A stretch of DNA of 25,249 nt from IMG/VR virus record IMGVR_UViG_3300034104_003375, positions 1-25,249 of that record. One strand, written 5' to 3'. A program made the position numbers and the translations under genes. Positions 13,143 through 20,630 of this stretch are shown here, piece after piece. The notes beneath the pieces were generated by a model. The model made no database searches. It was not told the origin of the DNA and worked only from the letters and a program-made list of their open reading frames with translations. Positions within the stretch are counted from its first letter, which is position 1. Each line of letters opens with the position of its first letter. This stretch comes from a virus.

Positions 13143-13630
13143 TGGAGCGTAGCGCGGAGTGGCTGAGAGGCGCGGCCCATGCAGCGGCGGAATGCAAGCA
13201 ATTTAAGGCCGCTGGCTGGTATCAAATGCTCCTCGCCGAAGCCGAAGCCCGCGAGGCCAGCGTTAGCGACGGGGACGCATTGTCCATGGCTGCTGAACTG
13301 AAGTCATGGGGCGATCGCTGGAATAAGTGGGTTGGTCCGGCTGGGGACGAGTCACGGTATAAGCGAATGGCGGCTTGTGCCTACGCTGGCGCGGAAGCAT
13401 TGCGGCGCGAGGCCAGCGTGCCCACGGCGGCGGAGGTGATCGCGGCGGCGGAGAAGGCGCTGCATCGAGAGCGCCAAGGCCTGCAAAATATCATCGACTT
13501 TTGCGGGTTTTGGTTCGGCGGTGAGCGGCGGTATGGGGCACTGACGATGGATGAGTTAACGGAAGCGATTGAACGGATGGAGGCAGTTGACGCCGAAATC
13601 GCCAAATGGAAAGAGGCCCACAATGCGTGA
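13142..13630 (+). CDS. Hypothetical Ala-rich helical protein
   Basis: This 162-residue soluble protein is largely helical with several Ala/Glu-rich stretches. Recurring segments A-A-E-x-K and E-A-S-V (near residues 36, 50 and 90) give a weak internal repeat. The C-terminal part has an aromatic block (DFCGFWFGGERRYGAL) and a closing helix. It starts in TGATG overlap and overlaps the next gene by 8 bases. No family recognised. Confidence 0.6.
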   Translation: MERSAEWLRGAAHAAAECKQFKAAGWYQMLLAEAEAREASVSDGDALSMAAELKSWGDRWNKWVGPAGDESRYKRMAACAYAGAEALRREASVPTAAEVIAAAEKALHRERQGLQNIIDFCGFWFGGERRYGALTMDELTEAIERMEAVDAEIAKWKEAHNA

Positions 13631-14216
13631 GAAGTTGGAAGAACTGGCGTGGCTGCACGCGCGTCGATTTGATGATGATATGGCCCTGTCTGCATGGAGG
13701 GAGGCCACTATCGGAGACGCCTTCCCGGCCATCCTGGAGTACGTGCGGGAGATCACCGCCGAGCGCGACCAACTCCGCGCCGAGAACGAGCGGCTGCGCA
13801 AGTCGCTCGACATTCGGACCACTGAACGCGATTGCTTGCAGGAGACGGTGGACCGCTGGTTGGATCGCGCCGAAGCCGCCGAAGCTGATGCGGCAAAGTG
13901 TCGGGCGGAGCTGGAGGCGCACGCCGCCGACCTTCGCGGGGCGCTGGATTGGATCAATCGGCGTGGTGGATGCGGGCTTGACGTGCATGACCGCATTAAC
14001 GCCGCCCTCGCCCGCACCCAGGCGCAGTCGCTGGACATCTTGACAGCCAAGGTATTGCGAGGAGCGGCGGAAGGGCTGCGCAATATGGCCGAGCACATCG
14101 AAAATTCCCGGACCGCGCCCTGCACATGGGAAGCGTGCGAACACCGGCTACTGGAAATCGCCGATCAATTAGACCGACAAGCCGAAGCCAACCGACAGGA
14201 GGCCGCGAATGGATAA
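13623..14216 (+). CDS. Coiled-coil hypothetical protein
   Basis: This 197-residue protein has a heptad-like coiled coil at about residues 40-70 (ERDQLRAENERLRKSL) and further charged helices to residue 115. A Gly-rich hinge (INRRGGCGLDVHDRI) then precedes more helix, with a CTWEACEHR segment near residue 165. Such proteins are common, poorly defined members of phage early regions and may act as scaffolds or adaptors. ATG 13623 is chosen for its 8-base overlap with the previous gene; the start at 13569 is within that gene. Confidence 0.6.
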   Translation: MREKLEELAWLHARRFDDDMALSAWREATIGDAFPAILEYVREITAERDQLRAENERLRKSLDIRTTERDCLQETVDRWLDRAEAAEADAAKCRAELEAHAADLRGALDWINRRGGCGLDVHDRINAALARTQAQSLDILTAKVLRGAAEGLRNMAEHIENSRTAPCTWEACEHRLLEIADQLDRQAEANRQEAANG

Positions 14217-14481
14217 CGCCGAAGCCATCGAAATTTTGCGCGGTACGACATCGCCCGCTTCTGTTCTACACCCGCAGATCGCGGCGGACATGGGGGCGGA
14301 CGCGCTGGCGGCTTGGGAGTGGGTGGCGAAGCATGTGGACGACATCGTACTCAGGTGGCACTGGCGCACGGGAGACGGCTGGGTGAACATCTATTACGAC
14401 GATGGCAAGTTGTCCGTTGGCGCAACACTCTACGGCTGCGTGCTGGACGCGATGAAGAAGGAGACCACCGATGGACGCTAA
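14209..14481 (+). CDS. Small 'EILRG-MGADAL' family protein
   Basis: This 90-residue protein begins NAEAIEILRGTTS and has DMGADALAAWEWVA near residues 27-40. The same order (A-A-E-V-L-R-G-G-T ... M-G-A-E-A-L) appears in the gene at 16523, so the two share an N-terminal helical hairpin. The rest has an aromatic beta part (HWRTGDGWVNIYYDDGKL). It overlaps both neighbours by 8 and 11 bases. Function unknown. Confidence 0.6.
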   Translation: MDNAEAIEILRGTTSPASVLHPQIAADMGADALAAWEWVAKHVDDIVLRWHWRTGDGWVNIYYDDGKLSVGATLYGCVLDAMKKETTDGR

Positions 14482-14749
14482 ACGGCTGGAGGAGTTGGCG
14501 GAGAAGTGTGAGGCGGCTTTGAAGTCGCCAGAATATTGGCTGGACAACTTCCTGCAAGCCGAGGACATCGCCGACCTCGCCCGCTGCGCGAAGGCTTGGG
14601 CGAAGGTGGAGCGGACTAGTAACCCGATGATTGAACGCTGGAACTGGCCGCAAGGCGCGAAGTGGTATTTCCGTCCAGGTGGCCGATGTACGGGTAGTGG
14701 CGACACCGCCTTCGCCGCCGTCGAAGCCGCGCCGGAGGTGAAGCCGTGA
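14471..14749 (+). CDS. Hypothetical helical protein
   Basis: This 92-residue protein starts MDAKRLEELAEKCEAAL and continues in helices (EDIADLARCAKAWAKVE) before a Trp/Gly-rich tail. It overlaps the previous gene by 11 bases and ends in a GTGA overlap. No motif recognised; it is one of the chain of short accessory genes 13142-14934. Confidence 0.55.
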   Translation: MDAKRLEELAEKCEAALKSPEYWLDNFLQAEDIADLARCAKAWAKVERTSNPMIERWNWPQGAKWYFRPGGRCTGSGDTAFAAVEAAPEVKP

Positions 14750-14934
14750 TCCGCCGCGTCCGCATGGCCCGCAAGCGGCTGGCAATTGCGCGGGAGCGGG
14801 ATAGAAAGGCGTTCGGTTGGTGGGTGGTTTTTGGACTGGAAAACGCGAAGTCGTCGCCACAGCTTGAAGATAAATGGAAGCGCCGAGCTATTACCCTCCG
14901 CGCCATAGAGCGAAGAAAGGACAAGATTGCGTAG
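14746..14934 (+). CDS. Small basic protein
   Basis: This 62-residue, strongly basic helical protein has Arg/Lys in clusters at both ends and a Trp-Trp centre. It starts at GTG 14746 overlapping the previous TGA. Its charge suggests nucleic acid binding, but no motif supports this. The promoter for the next transcript begins inside its last codons. Confidence 0.5.
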   Translation: MIRRVRMARKRLAIARERDRKAFGWWVVFGLENAKSSPQLEDKWKRRAITLRAIERRKDKIA

Positions 14935-14955
14935 CAGCTACTTGCGTGGTAAGAT
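14927..14955 (+). promoter_or_regulatory. Sigma70-like promoter for a predicted leaderless mRNA (RHH gene)
   Basis: TTGCGT at 14927-14932, 17-bp spacer, TAAGAT at 14950-14955, six bases, then ATG 14962 without a ribosome site. An interrupted palindrome GTAGCAGCTAC (14931-14941) lies between the boxes and could be the operator for the encoded RHH protein. Confidence 0.65.
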
Positions 14956-14961
14956 TTATCT

Positions 14962-15099
14962 ATGAGCAAGCAAACTCTAATCTCGTTCCGCATCCCGGAT
15001 AGTCAGATCAAGCCGCTTCGCATTAAGGCCGCTGAAGCCGGGTTCAGCGGTGTATCGGCGTTCCTTCGCGCCTACATTGAAAAAGTGGTATCGAAGTGA
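14962..15099 (+). CDS. Ribbon-helix-helix regulator (Arc/CopG-like)
   Basis: This 45-residue protein matches the RHH fold closely: a beta strand LISFRIP, helix 1 KPLRIKAAEAG and helix 2 VSAFLRAYIEKVV. Dimers of such proteins bind operators through the paired strand. It is the first gene of a new transcript and should regulate its own promoter. It overlaps the HNH-AP2 gene start (TGATG at 15097-15101). Confidence 0.75.
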   Translation: MSKQTLISFRIPDSQIKPLRIKAAEAGFSGVSAFLRAYIEKVVSK

Positions 15100-15674
15100 T
15101 GGGATACGATCTGTCGATTTTTGATAGCAATATCGGCTTCCCGGATAAATGGGAGCCGGTCGTGATAGGCGACTATGCAGAGGTTCCTCTTACGCGAGGT
15201 ATGAAGTGCCTTGTATCTGTATCAGACCTCCCATTGGTTCTTCCAATGAAATGGCAGGCAGGGAAGAGGGCTGGGGGTGCGAGATATTATGCTGTTTCAA
15301 ACAGATATATAGATGGAACAGTTAAGGGGTTGACGATGCACAGGTGGATTATGCAAGCACCGCTTGGATCTATTGTTGACCATATCTCCGGGGACACTCT
15401 CGACAATCGCAGGGAAAATCTGCGTTTTTGCACGGCTGGGCAAAACACCTACAATTCCAACAAGCAACAGGGAACTTCTAGCCGATACAAGGGTGTGACA
15501 TTCCACAAGCAGCATCAGAAGTGGTATGCCGCAATCAGGAAAGATAACAAGAATGTACCAATCGGACTTTTTGATACGGAGAGGGACGCCGCTAAGGCTT
15601 ACGACTTTGCCGCCAAGCTACTATTCGGAGAGTTTGCCAAGACAAACAGAATGATTTTTAAGAGGATTTTATGA
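15099..15674 (+). CDS. HNH homing-type endonuclease with AP2 domain
   Basis: In this 191-residue protein, residues 78-112 carry the HNH_3-type core (MHRWIM, VDHISGDTLDNRRENLRF), with the central DH, Asn103 and Asn107. Residues 128-183 form an AP2-type DNA-binding domain (SRYKGVTF, KWYAAI, IGLFDTERDAAKAYDFAA). This pairing is typical of free-standing or intron-borne phage homing endonucleases that cut one site and spread themselves. The gene is visibly more A/T-rich than its neighbours, consistent with recent arrival. GTG 15096 is an alternative start one codon upstream. It is now coupled to flanking genes by overlaps. Confidence 0.9.
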   Translation: MGYDLSIFDSNIGFPDKWEPVVIGDYAEVPLTRGMKCLVSVSDLPLVLPMKWQAGKRAGGARYYAVSNRYIDGTVKGLTMHRWIMQAPLGSIVDHISGDTLDNRRENLRFCTAGQNTYNSNKQQGTSSRYKGVTFHKQHQKWYAAIRKDNKNVPIGLFDTERDAAKAYDFAAKLLFGEFAKTNRMIFKRIL

Positions 15675-16069
15675 GCATGAATTGGGGTAGAGCGCACGAC
15701 GCCTGGATTGCGCGGGAGTGCGAAGGGTTGGAGGTGCTGACTTGCGAACAGTCATTCGCGCGGGTCGGCATTCTTAATGCGCATTGGATGGAGGAAGTAC
15801 GAAGCCTCCAAGGCGATGCTTGGGTTATGGGACCGCAAGGCGAGTGGGTTCCAGTAGCCACCTACAACACCGACCCAGCCGCGTGCATCCGCGCGGCTGA
15901 GGCGTGGCAATTGGCTGTGACTGGCCGACAAGTGCATCTCTCAATGGCGCCGGATAGAACGCGCCGCGCACAGGTGTTTAACGGGGAGGGCTGGAACTCC
16001 GCTACTGGGACGAACGTAACCACCGCCCTTGCACAAGCCCTCTACCGCGCCACCGGAGGACCAGCATGA
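15671..16069 (+). CDS. Phage ABA-sandwich-like hypothetical protein
   Basis: This 132-residue protein shows the look of small phage proteins (DUF2591-like/ABA sandwich): an early Trp-rich segment, then W-V-P-V-A-T-Y-N-T-D-P-A-A (residues 59-71) and a C-terminal TALAQALYRATGG helix. It shares this general design with the gene at 20277. It starts in ATGA overlap. Function unknown in known relatives. Confidence 0.55.
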   Translation: MSMNWGRAHDAWIARECEGLEVLTCEQSFARVGILNAHWMEEVRSLQGDAWVMGPQGEWVPVATYNTDPAACIRAAEAWQLAVTGRQVHLSMAPDRTRRAQVFNGEGWNSATGTNVTTALAQALYRATGGPA

Positions 16070-16395
16070 ATACCCTACAACTAACTCGCGCCGAATCCGC
16101 CGCCTACACCAACGGCGAGCGGCGGTTCTGGCGGGCGATGCGGAAACAGCCGGACGCCTCGGGGAGCAACGGCGGGAAGCTGCGCGGCGTCGTCTGGAAT
16201 GACGTCTTTGACCAATGGGACGCGCAATACTTCGGAGACAATCCACGTTTGGTCGGTAAGTGCCCCTACGGCAAGCCCGAAGACCGAATCATTCTCGCCG
16301 AGCGCAACACGTGCGGGACACAGGCCACCATCACCGCCATCACCGTCGAGCAGCGCGGCGGGCGCTGGGGCTGGGTTGTGGAGGTGGTGGCGTGA
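16066..16395 (+). CDS. ASCH/PUA-like phage protein
   Basis: This 109-residue protein has KCPYGKPEDRIILAE (residues 65-79) followed by a beta segment ATITAITVEQRGGRWGWVVEV. The C-P-Y-G-x-P-x-D-R-x-x-x-x-E block and the closing W-x-W-V-V-E strand recur in ASCH-like proteins of many phages, a fold linked to RNA or modified-nucleotide binding. Known members often read LWVRE where this has IILAE. It is coupled at both ends (ATGA, GTGA). Confidence 0.65.
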   Translation: MNTLQLTRAESAAYTNGERRFWRAMRKQPDASGSNGGKLRGVVWNDVFDQWDAQYFGDNPRLVGKCPYGKPEDRIILAERNTCGTQATITAITVEQRGGRWGWVVEVVA

Positions 16396-16526
16396 GTAAA
16401 GGGTCTTTGCTCAAAGGCTGGGAGGCGATGGCTCTCATCGTGGTTGCATTATTTGGCGTTGTCGTGTTGCTGACTGGGCTGGTCGCATTGCTAGGCTTGA
16501 CGCTCAAATATGTGGGGATCGCATGA
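16392..16526 (+). CDS. Small membrane protein (44 residues)
   Basis: It starts at GTG 16392, overlapping the previous stop. Nearly the whole product after residue 12 is a hydrophobic Val/Leu/Gly helix (about residues 13-37). It ends in ATGA overlap. It could be a single-span inner-membrane protein. Function unknown. Confidence 0.5.
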   Translation: MSKGSLLKGWEAMALIVVALFGVVVLLTGLVALLGLTLKYVGIA

Positions 16527-16759
16527 CCCCCGCACGCGCGGCGGAGGTGCTGCGGGGTGGGACGATGTGCGAGAAGGACCAGTTAACGGCGCTACTCATG
16601 GGCGCTGAGGCGCTGGCGTTGCTGAGCTGGCTGTTTGATATGGATGGCAACGATATCATGCGGTTTCACGAGCTGGAACGCCAGTGGTGCCAATCAGGGT
16701 CGTTAGATAGCTTTTTGGACTACGCGCGGGCCGAGTGGGAGAAGGAGCGCCGCGCATGA
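16523..16759 (+). CDS. Small 'EVLRG-MGAEAL' family protein
   Basis: This 78-residue protein begins PARAAEVLRGGT and has LLMGAEALALLSWLFDMDG near residues 25-43, related to the N-terminus of the gene at 14209. The C-terminal half is charged and aromatic (ELERQWCQSGSLDSFLDYA). It is linked by ATGA to both neighbours. Function unknown. Confidence 0.55.
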   Translation: MTPARAAEVLRGGTMCEKDQLTALLMGAEALALLSWLFDMDGNDIMRFHELERQWCQSGSLDSFLDYARAEWEKERRA

Positions 16760-16920
16760 CCCGCCAACCGCCGGCCCTCGCCCGGATCGCCGAACTGGAG
16801 CGCGTCTACGCCGAGGAGTACCCGACGGCGCCGCGGGCGGAGCGGAAGCGCTGGGCGGTGGAGGGCGCGCAGTATGAGGCCGATGAGCGGGACGCAATAA
16901 AGAACGAAGGCAGCGAATGA
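16756..16920 (+). CDS. Small charged helical protein (54 residues)
   Basis: GAAGGAG at 16741-16747 and the ATGA overlap support ATG 16756. The product is an Arg/Glu/Ala-rich helix with RIAELERVYAEEYP in the first half. No motif. It ends in ATGA overlap with the gene at 16917. Confidence 0.5.
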   Translation: MTRQPPALARIAELERVYAEEYPTAPRAERKRWAVEGAQYEADERDAIKNEGSE

Positions 16921-17099
16921 AGTGGGGTTGGAGCAGAAGCGACGCGAAAACTTGGCGTTTCAACGCTGATTGGAGCGTCGTTTATGACGGCCACCGGTGG
17001 TATGTCGTTTGGGCCGGGAATTGGCTGCACGAGGATTACGGGAGCGATGCGCTGGCAATCGCCGCGGCCGAAGCCAAAATGATTGACTGGAAATTTTAA
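16917..17099 (+). CDS. Small Trp-rich protein (60 residues)
   Basis: The product has a beta-prone, Trp/Tyr-rich repeat-like sequence (KTWRFNADWSVVYDGHRWYVVWAG split by short turns) and a short C-terminal helix. The fold is compact and soluble by appearance. It is the last gene before a 44-base gap, so it ends the overlapping chain begun at 14962. Function unknown. Confidence 0.5.
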   Translation: MKWGWSRSDAKTWRFNADWSVVYDGHRWYVVWAGNWLHEDYGSDALAIAAAEAKMIDWKF

Positions 17100-17143
17100 C
17101 AACCCAGGCCAATGCCGACGGCCTGAAACGAAAGAGGAGAGAA

Positions 17144-17782
17144 ATGAGAAACAAACCATGGGTGCCGGGCGATCCGTGCAAGCGGTGTGGCGCGCCTATA
17201 CCGACGCTGGCTGATAAATTCCAGCCGCGCAACAGTACATGCAAGCCGTGCGGAAACGCTCGGCAAGCGGTCAAAAGAGACGCGCTACGCGCTAAAGCCG
17301 CAGTGCCATGTACGCAGTGTCAGCGCATGATGCTCACATGGACCGAGCGCCGGCGCGGGACGTGCAAAGCGTGCCGGGCAGACAAACGCTGCGCGTGCGG
17401 GTCCGTGCTGCTACAGAGCGATATGTGCTACGCCCGCTGTGCTCTATGCCGCAAGACAACGCGCGCTGAACGTAAGGAGATCCGCTGGTGCGGCTGTGGC
17501 GGCCAGATTGAACAGAAGCGCAGGTATGCGAAGATGTGCGCAAAGTGCGCAACGAAGGCGCGCACGGAGGCCGCGCGCAAAGGGGCCGCAACCATGCGGA
17601 CGATGTTGGGCAACAGCCGCCCAATGGCAACGCACGCCGGTCAGGTGCCGATGAATACGGGCGAGTATCGTCCGCCGATGACGCGGGCGGAAGCGCTGGC
17701 GCAGGATCGGGTGAACGATGACCCGGCGCGGTCGGCTTGGATTGATGCGGTTTGCGCGCGGCGGGCGGGGGTGCGGGGATGA
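17144..17782 (+). CDS. Protein with four serial zinc ribbons
   Basis: This 212-residue basic protein carries Cys pairs at 12/15, 33/36, 56/59, 74/77, 83/85, 99/102 (plus 95), 116/118 and 132/135. Taken two by two these make four C4 zinc ribbons with 13-17 residues between pairs. The remaining ~75 residues are basic and then disordered. Multiple zinc ribbons suggest binding to nucleic acid or to transcription machinery; no named family is recognised. GAGGAGAG precedes ATG 17144, and it is coupled to the helicase gene by ATGA. Confidence 0.7.
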   Translation: MRNKPWVPGDPCKRCGAPIPTLADKFQPRNSTCKPCGNARQAVKRDALRAKAAVPCTQCQRMMLTWTERRRGTCKACRADKRCACGSVLLQSDMCYARCALCRKTTRAERKEIRWCGCGGQIEQKRRYAKMCAKCATKARTEAARKGAATMRTMLGNSRPMATHAGQVPMNTGEYRPPMTRAEALAQDRVNDDPARSAWIDAVCARRAGVRG

Positions 17783-19149
17783 GCGGATACCGGGCGTTTC
17801 TCGACGGCAAGCACGTGCAGCCGCAACCATCCGGAATTTCCGGAGAGTTCGACTTGAACGGCAAGCTATTCGGCTTCCAGCGGCAAAGCATCACGCGGGC
17901 GCTGAACGCTGGCAAGTTCGCACTATTTACTGAGTGCGGTAGCGGCAAGACCGCCATGCAATCGGAATGGGCCCGGCAGGTCTGCCAACACACGAGCGGC
18001 GATGCGCTGATATTGGCACCGCTGGCCGTGACGGCTCAAACTGTAGCCGAGGGCGCTAAGTTTGGCATCGAGATAACGCAGTGCCGCAGCCAGAAGGACG
18101 TGCGGCCCGGCGTGAATGTCGCCAACTACGACATGCTGAAGCACTTCGACGCTGGTCACTTCGACGCTATCGTACTGGACGAGTCGAGCATCCTGAAGAA
18201 CTTCACCGGGGCAACTCGGCGGCTACTGCAAGACTCGTTTGCCAACACGCCATATAAGCTGTGTTGCTCGGCTACGCCGTCGCCAAACGACCACATGGAG
18301 CTCGGGAACCACTCTGAGTTCCTGGACATCATGAGTGGCGGGCAGATGCTTATGCGGTGGTTTCTAAACGACACGATGAAGGCGGGCGGCTACCGGCTCA
18401 AGGGACACGCTGAGGCGGACTACTGGCGCTGGGTAGCGTCGTGGTCGGTGTGCATGGAAAAGCCGTCAGACCTTGGCTTTTCTGATGACGGGTGGGTGAT
18501 GCCAGCGCTCAACATTCACGAGGAGATTGTTGCTGTCGATCAATCCATCAACGCCAACGGCCAACTGTTCCGGGTGGCGGACGTATCGGCGACGGGACTG
18601 CATCGGGAGATGCGACTGACGGCGCCGGCGAGGGCAGCGCGCGTTGCCGAGATCATCGGCGACTCGAAGGAGCCGTGGTGTATCTGGTGCAATACCAACT
18701 ACGAGGCCGACGAACTGATGCGCGTGATCGACGGAGCCATCGAAGTACGCGGCGATGAGCGCACGGAGGCGAAGGAGGAAAAGCTGCTTGGGTTCACCAA
18801 CGGCGCGTTCCAGCGTATCGTCACAAAGCCATCCATCGCTGGTTTCGGCATGAACTGGCAGCACTGCAATAAGCACATCTTTTGCGGGCTGTCCTACTCC
18901 TACGAACAGTTCTACCAGGCCGTGCGCCGGTCTTGGCGGTTCGGGCAAACGCGGCCGGTTGACGCCTACATGGTCATCGCGGAGACGGAAGGCCCCGTCC
19001 TCAAAACGATCCGCGAAAAGCAAAAGAAGCACGAAGAAATGAAAGCGGCCATGGTTCATGCGATGGCGGCAATTCAAAACGGTACCGGGCGGCGTCAGCT
19101 TGCTTCAGCCGTTGGCACGAAGAAAATGAATCTTCCGAGGTGGATCTAA
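17779..19149 (+). CDS. SNF2-type superfamily 2 helicase/translocase
   Basis: This 456-residue protein has LFGFQRQSITRAL (residues 30-42), Walker A ECGSGKTA (52-59), motif II VLDES (132-136), motif III SATP (164-167), and motif VI QAVRRSWRFGQTRPV (380-394), the Q-x3-R-x2-R-x-G-Q form of SNF2 proteins. It should use ATP to move on double-stranded DNA. It overlaps the methyltransferase start by one base, a pairing seen in several phages, so the two probably act together, for example helping modification of replicating DNA. ATG 17779 is used because it overlaps the previous stop. Confidence 0.88.
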   Translation: MSGYRAFLDGKHVQPQPSGISGEFDLNGKLFGFQRQSITRALNAGKFALFTECGSGKTAMQSEWARQVCQHTSGDALILAPLAVTAQTVAEGAKFGIEITQCRSQKDVRPGVNVANYDMLKHFDAGHFDAIVLDESSILKNFTGATRRLLQDSFANTPYKLCCSATPSPNDHMELGNHSEFLDIMSGGQMLMRWFLNDTMKAGGYRLKGHAEADYWRWVASWSVCMEKPSDLGFSDDGWVMPALNIHEEIVAVDQSINANGQLFRVADVSATGLHREMRLTAPARAARVAEIIGDSKEPWCIWCNTNYEADELMRVIDGAIEVRGDERTEAKEEKLLGFTNGAFQRIVTKPSIAGFGMNWQHCNKHIFCGLSYSYEQFYQAVRRSWRFGQTRPVDAYMVIAETEGPVLKTIREKQKKHEEMKAAMVHAMAAIQNGTGRRQLASAVGTKKMNLPRWI

Positions 19150-20141
19150 TGAACGTGATTTTAGACGAGCGGCACGGCCGCAACTGGGCGCTCTACAACG
19201 GCGACTGCTGCGAAGTCATCAAGGGTATCCCCGACGAGTCGGTAGACCTGACGGTGTTTTCGCCGCCGTTTTCCAGCCTGTACACGTACTCTGATTCCGA
19301 GGCCGATATGGGGAACTGCGCGAGTGATGAGGAGTTCTTCGCGCACTTCGGATTCCTCGCGCCGGAACTGCTTCGCGTGACGACAACGGGGCGGCTGTGC
19401 GTGATGCACGTCAAAGACCTGCCGACGTATCGCAATAGCGACGGGGCCAGCGGCCTGCGGGACTTTCCCGGTCAGTGCATCGCCGCCATGGAGCGGGCTG
19501 GTTGGACGTTTCATAGCCGTGTCACCGTTTGGAAGTGCCCGGTGACGGAGCGGGAGCGGACCAATAACAACGGGCTCCTGCATAAGACCGTCATGCGTGA
19601 TTCTTCGCAGATCCGGCAGGGAATGGCGGACTACGTGCTGGCGTTCCGCAAGACACCGCCCGGCGACAATCTCAGCACGAAGCCGATCGAGCGGCCGAAT
19701 GGGTTCGAGCGGTACATTGGCGACGCCGCGCAAGATCCGCGCGAAACTGACCAACACCCGTCAAAGTACGCCCGCAAAGGCCGCGACGGGCGGACAAGCG
19801 TGGAGATTTGGCGGCGGTATGCGGAGCCGGTTTGGTGGGACATCGACCAGACGGACGTGCTGAACTTCCGCATTGCCCGCGACGAAAAGGATGAGAAGCA
19901 CATCTGCCCGCTGCAGCTCGGGTTGATTCGGCGGTGTTTAGAGCTGTGGTCGTCGCCGGGGGACGTCGTGTTATCGCCGTTTGCTGGCGTCGGCTCAGAG
20001 GGGTTTGTTGCGCTGGACGAGGGCCGCAAGTTCATTGGGATTGAGCTGAAGCCGGGTTACTTTTCGACGGCTGTAAAGCACCTGGAAAGCGCGGAGGCGT
20101 ATGCCGGTGCTCAGGGAGGGCTATTCGATGCCATTGACTGA
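19149..20141 (+). CDS. DNA methyltransferase, beta-class N4/N6 type
   Basis: This 330-residue protein has catalytic motif IV as SPPF (residues 38-41) near the N-terminus and the AdoMet-binding motif FAGVGSEG (278-285) near the C-terminus, followed by RKFIGIELKPGYF. That order (IV before I) is the beta class of exocyclic amino methyltransferases. SPP[FY] favours N4-cytosine, but N6-adenine is not excluded. AdoMet motif I has VGSEG where many relatives have SGTT. No restriction endonuclease partner is seen, so it looks like an orphan phage methylase protecting phage DNA. ATG 19149 (TAATG overlap) is preferred to GTG 19140. Confidence 0.88.
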   Translation: MNVILDERHGRNWALYNGDCCEVIKGIPDESVDLTVFSPPFSSLYTYSDSEADMGNCASDEEFFAHFGFLAPELLRVTTTGRLCVMHVKDLPTYRNSDGASGLRDFPGQCIAAMERAGWTFHSRVTVWKCPVTERERTNNNGLLHKTVMRDSSQIRQGMADYVLAFRKTPPGDNLSTKPIERPNGFERYIGDAAQDPRETDQHPSKYARKGRDGRTSVEIWRRYAEPVWWDIDQTDVLNFRIARDEKDEKHICPLQLGLIRRCLELWSSPGDVVLSPFAGVGSEGFVALDEGRKFIGIELKPGYFSTAVKHLESAEAYAGAQGGLFDAID

Positions 20142-20280
20142 CAACCCCATCGCCACCGCCCAGCGCGAACAGCGGGAAGCGGCGGCGCGGTACATCGCGG
20201 ACGGGCACCCACTGGCCGAGTTGGGCATGGGCGACTGGTTTGCTGAGGAGTTTCTACTCACGCAGGAGGGCCAATCATGA
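20128..20280 (+). CDS. Small hypothetical protein (50 residues)
   Basis: The gene starts at ATG 20128, inside the end of the methyltransferase gene, preceded by GGGAGGG. It ends in ATGA overlap with 20277. The product is a charged helix (QREQREAAARYIA) and an acidic aromatic end (DWFAEEFLL). No motif. Confidence 0.5.
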   Translation: MPLTDNPIATAQREQREAAARYIADGHPLAELGMGDWFAEEFLLTQEGQS

Positions 20281-20630
20281 CCCGCCCCTGGACCCTAGTA
20301 GAATCACGCCTGATCGCAAAGCGGGTAATGGAGTGGCAGGTGTTTGAGTTCAACGGGCGGCTCTGGCTTACCGACCCAACCCAGCGGCCTACGTGGCTGT
20401 GGGATTGCGCTATCCCCGACTGGCCGCACGATCCGGCAGCCGCCGCGATGGCGTTGGCGGCTTGGGTAAGCGAAGGCGGGCGCCGCTACGATGGCGGCTA
20501 CGACATGATGGCGCGGCGCTACACGATAGTCCTTTATCACCAGAGTGACGGGCGCTATCCGGTGGAGGGCGTTGGTAAAACGTGGTCCGAGGCCGTGATG
20601 CTGGCGGTGTTGGCGGCGGTGGAGGTATGA
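20277..20630 (+). CDS. Phage ABA-sandwich-like protein
   Basis: This 117-residue protein has an aromatic beta N-terminus (VFEFNGRLWLTDP), CAIPDWPHDPAAAAMALAAW (residues 43-62) and a C-terminal strand-helix with TWSEAVMLAVLAAV. The D-P-A-A/A-W...EA-x-x-A-x-x-A-A pattern is common in short phage proteins of the ABA sandwich type, whose function is not known. ATG overlaps the previous and next genes. Confidence 0.55.
   Translation: MTRPWTLVESRLIAKRVMEWQVFEFNGRLWLTDPTQRPTWLWDCAIPDWPHDPAAAAMALAAWVSEGGRRYDGGYDMMARRYTIVLYHQSDGRYPVEGVGKTWSEAVMLAVLAAVEV

Noticed and set aside
3098-20141. DISARM-like defence system (PLD protein, SNF2 helicase, methyltransferase)
   Set aside because: The PLD gene is over 14 kb from the helicase-methylase pair, in another transcription unit, and no drmA or drmB-like gene is present.
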